A program made the position numbers and the translations under genes. A stretch of DNA of 17,280 nucleotides, taken from JAWXBT01 sp964523015 (GTDB taxonomy: Bacteria; Bdellovibrionota_C; UBA2361; J135). The notes under the pieces are model-generated. The model was not told where the DNA came from and did not search any database. It was given only the letters and a program-made list of their open reading frames with translations. Below, piece after piece: positions 14,690 to 17,280 of the stretch. Numbering within the stretch: the first letter of the stretch is position 1; the number at the start of each line of letters is the position of its first letter. The DNA lies in assembly GCA_964523015.1 (NCBI GenBank), contig CAZFXN010000057.1:1-17280 (forward strand). The letters run 5' to 3'.

Positions 14690-15511
14690 ATGACAGAATC
14701 TCCAAGGAGATCTCCAAGGATTGGAATCTTTATTATCGCATACAATGCGGTCAATCATCTGATCGATACTATCTCAAGAATACCTAAAGAAACTTATGAT
14801 GAGGTTGAAGAGATCTTTGTTATTGATGACGCTAGTAAAGATAATACTTATTACGCCGCTCTTGGATATAAGCATGAGTACGGGATTGAGAAGTTACACG
14901 TAATGCGGAACAAGGTTAATCAGGGCTACGGGGGAAACCAAAAAGTTGGGTATAAATACGCAATTGATCGCGGACTAGATGTTGTCGCCTTGATACATGG
15001 AGATGGTCAATATGCTCCTGAACGGTTGCCTGATCTGCTTGCCCCATTTAAAGATGGTAGTGCCGAGATGGTTTTCGGTTCCCGAATGTCTACACCAAAA
15101 GCAGCCTTAGATGGAGGCATGCCTCTTTATAAATATTATGGAAACAGAATTCTGACCTATGCTCAGAATAAATTAACTGGATTAAATCTTAGTGAGTATC
15201 ATTCTGGATATAGGTTATATTCAATGGCTGCGCTTAAGCAGTTACCATTTTTGGAATTCACTAATACCTGGCACTTTGATACTGAGATAATTTTGGCTTT
15301 AGCTGAACGTAATATGCGAATCGTAGAAAAGCCGATCCCAACATATTATGGTGATGAGATATGTCACGTAAATGGAATACCTTATGCGGCGCACTGCATA
15401 AAAACTTCAATAAAATATTATTTAAACAGAAGGCAGAATATTTTAACATTTCCTGGTACCTATACCCCAGCTCAGCATCCTGAATATAGGCTAGCATCGA
15501 ACGGGACTTAA
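14690..15511 (+). CDS. Family 2 glycosyltransferase, DPM1-like
   Basis: A 273-residue GT2 enzyme expected to use a nucleotide sugar to glycosylate a lipid carrier or envelope glycan at the inner face of the membrane. The GT-A fold is shown by IGIFIIAYNA (residues 11-20), FVIDDASKDNT (D46, D47), NKVNQGYGGNQKVGYKYAI, the metal-binding HGDGQY (D105) and MVFGSRM. EYHSGYRLYSMAALKQLPF and HFDTEIILALAERNMRIVEKPI are the acceptor-side blocks of the dolichyl- or polyprenyl-phosphate sugar transferase group. No membrane helix is present, so it resembles DPM1 rather than the two-helix forms such as GtrB. It starts 29 bases after rimO with a weak ribosome binding site. Its sugar and acceptor cannot be read from the sequence. 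Confidence 0.92.
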   Translation: MTESPRRSPRIGIFIIAYNAVNHLIDTISRIPKETYDEVEEIFVIDDASKDNTYYAALGYKHEYGIEKLHVMRNKVNQGYGGNQKVGYKYAIDRGLDVVALIHGDGQYAPERLPDLLAPFKDGSAEMVFGSRMSTPKAALDGGMPLYKYYGNRILTYAQNKLTGLNLSEYHSGYRLYSMAALKQLPFLEFTNTWHFDTEIILALAERNMRIVEKPIPTYYGDEICHVNGIPYAAHCIKTSIKYYLNRRQNILTFPGTYTPAQHPEYRLASNGT

Positions 15512-15527
15512 TCTGAGATTTAGCGAC

Positions 15528-15545
15528 GTTGCTTTCGACAGCAAC
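15528..15545. repeat. Hairpin 1 between convergent genes
   Basis: GTTGCT-TTCGAC-AGCAAC, a perfect 6-bp stem with a 6-base loop, 16 bases after the glycosyltransferase stop and touching the next inverted repeat. There is no T-run in either direction, so an intrinsic terminator is not well supported. Confidence 0.5.
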
Positions 15546-15546
15546 T

Positions 15547-15564
15547 ACTTCGACCAGTGGAAGT
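15547..15564. repeat. Palindrome-like element, left copy
   Basis: ACTTCGACCAGTGGAAGT, extended by CT before and AG after to give 7-base arms (CTACTTC and GAAGTAG). It matches the perfect palindrome at 17226-17243 at 16 of 18 positions. It sits between the convergent 3' ends of the glycosyltransferase and isochorismatase-like genes. Confidence 0.65.
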
Positions 15565-15583
15565 AGAATGTTAACAACTTTAT

Positions 15584-16003
15584 TTAAATTTTACTTAATA
15601 CCACTTCAATAAATGGTATTTCTTCAACACAGGAATTGTTTGTGAGTTTTGTTTGTCGCAAATTTGCTATTGCTCTGTTATGTAACTCTTCGGATCTAGT
15701 TGCTTGGCAACATTCTTCAATTATGTAGGTGAAAAACCCAAAGTCAGATGCTTCATGAGCTGTCGCAGTTAGCATGTTGTTGTCTTTGGATGAAAACCAT
15801 TTTGCTTGCTTATTCCACATTGAGTCTTCCTCAGCATGGAAAAGAGCCTCAAAGTAAAGAGAGTAAGGCACATCAGTTATGAGCTTGTTGATCCGTTCTA
15901 CGATATAAGCCATACGGTCATTCAAAAAGCGAGGCTGTACGTCAACTATTAGTGCCTTTTTTCGTTTAGAGTTTGGAATTTTCATGAGAACTGTTTTTAT
16001 CAT
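15584..16003 (-). CDS. Isochorismatase-fold cysteine hydrolase, internally deleted
   Basis: A 139-residue frame in the isochorismatase/nicotinamidase superfamily, whose members are usually about 180-200 residues and use an Asp-Lys-Cys triad. The N-terminal strand KALIVDVQPRFLNDRM (Asp21) and the block after it, through SMWNKQAKWFSS (to about residue 72), fit the family. The C-terminal part from about residue 79, TATAHEASDFGFFTYIIEECC...EELHNRAIANLRQ, fits the end of the fold. The middle is missing: there is no catalytic Lys segment, no Gly-rich strand, and no Cys before TATAHEA. The join is near 15770-15785. The frame is intact with a start and a plausible AGAAG ribosome binding site, so this is either a decayed in-frame deletion derivative or a non-catalytic relative. 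ATG 15985 is an alternative start. Confidence 0.65.
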   Translation of the reverse strand: MIKTVLMKIPNSKRKKALIVDVQPRFLNDRMAYIVERINKLITDVPYSLYFEALFHAEEDSMWNKQAKWFSSKDNNMLTATAHEASDFGFFTYIIEECCQATRSEELHNRAIANLRQTKLTNNSCVEEIPFIEVVLSKI

Positions 16004-16307
16004 ACCATCGTTCTTCTGATTGGTGACACAGTAAACGAAGATTACTCTATTGATGTACCAAAGAACAATCCTTGAATAATCATTAATAAATATTTAATTT
16101 TGTTCTTGACAGGAAATTCTGGAGTAGGTGTTAGTCAAAGTCTGATCTTACGGCAGCATTGTTTAAATCGGTCAGGATCGCCTAAGAAAAATCATCTCTA
16201 AAACTGACACCGTTTCGATCTATTGAACCAAGATCTTGTTATTAACACTCTTAAAGAGCCTCGAAAAAACCTATGCTATAAAGATAAAATAAATTATTGG
16301 AGACGGT
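16004..16307. other. 304-bp gene-free stretch between divergent genes
   Basis: No reading frame or RNA structure is supported here. It must contain promoters for both flanking genes. It holds a TTGACA (about 16107-16112) without a good -10 box, a 10-base palindrome CAAGATCTTG (16229-16238), and CTCTTAAAGAG near 16248-16258. The function of these short palindromes is unknown. Confidence 0.6.
16274..16302 (+). promoter_or_regulatory. Extended -10 candidate and strong RBS for the HNH gene
   Basis: TGCTATAAA (TG at 16274-16275, TATAAA 16277-16282) reads as an extended -10 element; no matching -35 is visible. GGAG (16299-16302) lies 5 bases before the ATG and fixes the start. Confidence 0.45.
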
Positions 16308-17225
16308 ATGAGTTTAGAAAATATTAGTGATAGCGAGCTAAATGATAGGATACTTATCCTTACTAGTAAGGAACGGGAGATCTCCCTAAAGTTTCTTGTT
16401 TACCTCGGCGAGTTTGATAAGAGAAAACTTTATTTAGGCCAAGGGTACTCTAGTCTATTTGATTATTGCTGCAGAAAATTGAAATTTTCAGAAAGTAGTG
16501 CTTTTAGACGAATGGAGAGTGCGAGATGTTTAAGAGAGCATCCAGAACTTAAAGAGAGCTTTTTAAATGGGGCAGTATCGATGTGCACGATTGCAACTGC
16601 AGCAAGGGCAATTAGAGAGAAAAAGACTCAACCTACTCAGATTATTGGTAAATCAAAAAGTGAAATTCAAGCACTTTTGGCTGTGGCATTACCTGTGGAA
16701 AAACCCATAGAGAAAATTAGAGCGATAGCGGTTAAGATGGACATAGCGGCACCTGATAAAAACTTAGGTGTTGTGAAAACAGCGGTAAGAGAAGCAGAAA
16801 TAGAGCAAGCAGAGCTAAGATATGAAATAAAATTCTCTGTTAAAAAAGAGATTATGCAAAAATTAGAGACTGCTAAAGCCAGACTATCTAATAAACTTGG
16901 GGCTGATTTATCAATAGAGAATATTTTCGGGGAATTACTTGAACATTATATTGCCGATCCAAAACCACGAAAAGTCAGTAAAACTAACAATAATACAAGA
17001 TATGTTTCGGCATTTGTAAAACGGGAGGTTTTAAAGCGTGACAATTGCCGATGTAGTTACATCTCATCAAATGAAATTCGGTGCACAGAAACAAAATATC
17101 TCCATCTAGACCATATAAAACCATTTGCTATCGGAGGAAGATCAAATTTAGAAAATCTAAGAGTTCTATGCAGCGCCCATAATAGAGTTAGAATTTCAGA
17201 AACATTTCCAGAGGCTCGAAGGTAA
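16308..17225 (+). CDS. HNH endonuclease-like protein
   Basis: A 305-residue protein. Residues 1-145 are helical and match the N-terminal part of HNH proteins that are often multicopy in Bdellovibrio-like and other deltaproteobacterial genomes (DKRKLYLGQGYSSLFDYC, then AFRRMESARCLREHPEL). Residues 150-225 are a charged helical linker. The C-terminal HNH nuclease domain has C247/C249 and C259, LHLDHIKPFAIGG (D268, H269 as the first catalytic pair), N280 and N283, then C288 and H291 in VLCSAHN. These are the residues needed for a beta-beta-alpha metal fold, so it appears intact. The biological role of this family is unclear; mobile-element, prophage or defence links are all possible and none is shown here. 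An 18-bp palindrome begins directly after the stop. Confidence 0.92.
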   Translation: MSLENISDSELNDRILILTSKEREISLKFLVYLGEFDKRKLYLGQGYSSLFDYCCRKLKFSESSAFRRMESARCLREHPELKESFLNGAVSMCTIATAARAIREKKTQPTQIIGKSKSEIQALLAVALPVEKPIEKIRAIAVKMDIAAPDKNLGVVKTAVREAEIEQAELRYEIKFSVKKEIMQKLETAKARLSNKLGADLSIENIFGELLEHYIADPKPRKVSKTNNNTRYVSAFVKREVLKRDNCRCSYISSNEIRCTETKYLHLDHIKPFAIGGRSNLENLRVLCSAHNRVRISETFPEARR

Positions 17226-17243
17226 ACTTCCACCGGTGGAAGT
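17226..17243. repeat. Perfect 18-bp palindrome, right copy
   Basis: ACTTCCACCGGTGGAAGT is a perfect palindrome starting one base after the HNH stop codon. As RNA it would form a 7-bp stem with a CCGG loop, but no T-run follows. It is related (16 of 18) to 15547-15564. Confidence 0.75.
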
Positions 17244-17280
17244 CGAGTAGTAGGTTTGTCAGTTTGAGTGATAAGGCAGT

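Noticed and set aside
15512..15583. Bidirectional intrinsic terminator
   Set aside because: Two adjacent hairpins exist but neither is followed by a T-run on either strand; kept as inverted repeats instead.
16004..16307. tRNA or small RNA gene
   Set aside because: No cloverleaf, T-loop GTTCGA-type motif, or strong structured segment with a terminator.
15512..17280. Insertion sequence or integrated element proper
   Set aside because: No transposase or integrase, no long terminal inverted repeats and no target-site duplication could be seen; only the two 18-bp palindromes and the HNH gene hint at mobility.

Overview
This is an AT-rich (roughly 40% G+C by eye), gene-dense bacterial window of about 17.3 kb with 16 supported protein genes and no RNA gene, CRISPR array or transposase that I could recognise. 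The organism is a Gram-negative diderm: the window has a LolA lipoprotein carrier, an outer-membrane-barrel-like protein ending in Phe, and a lipobox protein. The set ftsK-lolA, tandem M16 peptidases, an 8-Cys zinc-ribbon protein and an HNH protein with a long helical N-terminal half suggests a low-GC member of the deltaproteobacteria-like groups (Bdellovibrionota, SAR324 or Myxococcota relatives). This placement is an inference from gene families, not a computed result.

Layout. Positions 1-1930 hold the end of thiG and all of thiH, the thiazole branch of thiamine synthesis. 2028-3926 is speA (arginine decarboxylase). 4029-5150 is a secreted, His-rich, outer-membrane-channel-like protein carrying a 12-bp tandem repeat. 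5173-5723, on the minus strand, is a two-gene unit of a zinc-ribbon protein and ThiS, the sulfur carrier that ThiG needs but which lies apart from thiGH here. 5895-8424 encodes two adjacent M16 peptidase homologues: the first has lost the zinc site and the second has it. 8433-8789 (minus) is a very acidic small protein and 8930-9586 a lipoprotein of unknown role. 9808-13114 is ftsK overlapping lolA, followed by rimO with an unusual His-rich N-terminus and then a DPM1-like glycosyltransferase (to 15511).

The right end (15512-17280) looks more accessory. It has an isochorismatase-fold gene that appears to have lost its catalytic middle, a 304-bp gene-free stretch, and an HNH endonuclease-like gene. 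Two related 18-bp palindrome-like elements lie just outside this pair of genes, at 15547-15564 and 17226-17243.

How the genes relate. ThiG, ThiH and ThiS act in one pathway: ThiS thiocarboxylate plus dehydroglycine from ThiH plus DXP on ThiG. FtsK, LolA and RimO are cell-envelope and core housekeeping functions without a shared pathway. The M16 pair is likely one heteromeric protease. The points most worth a second look are the internally deleted isochorismatase gene and the palindromes around it, the separated thiS/zinc-ribbon unit, the His-rich secreted protein, the RimO extension with its near-leaderless candidate promoter, and short tandem duplications at several stop codons.
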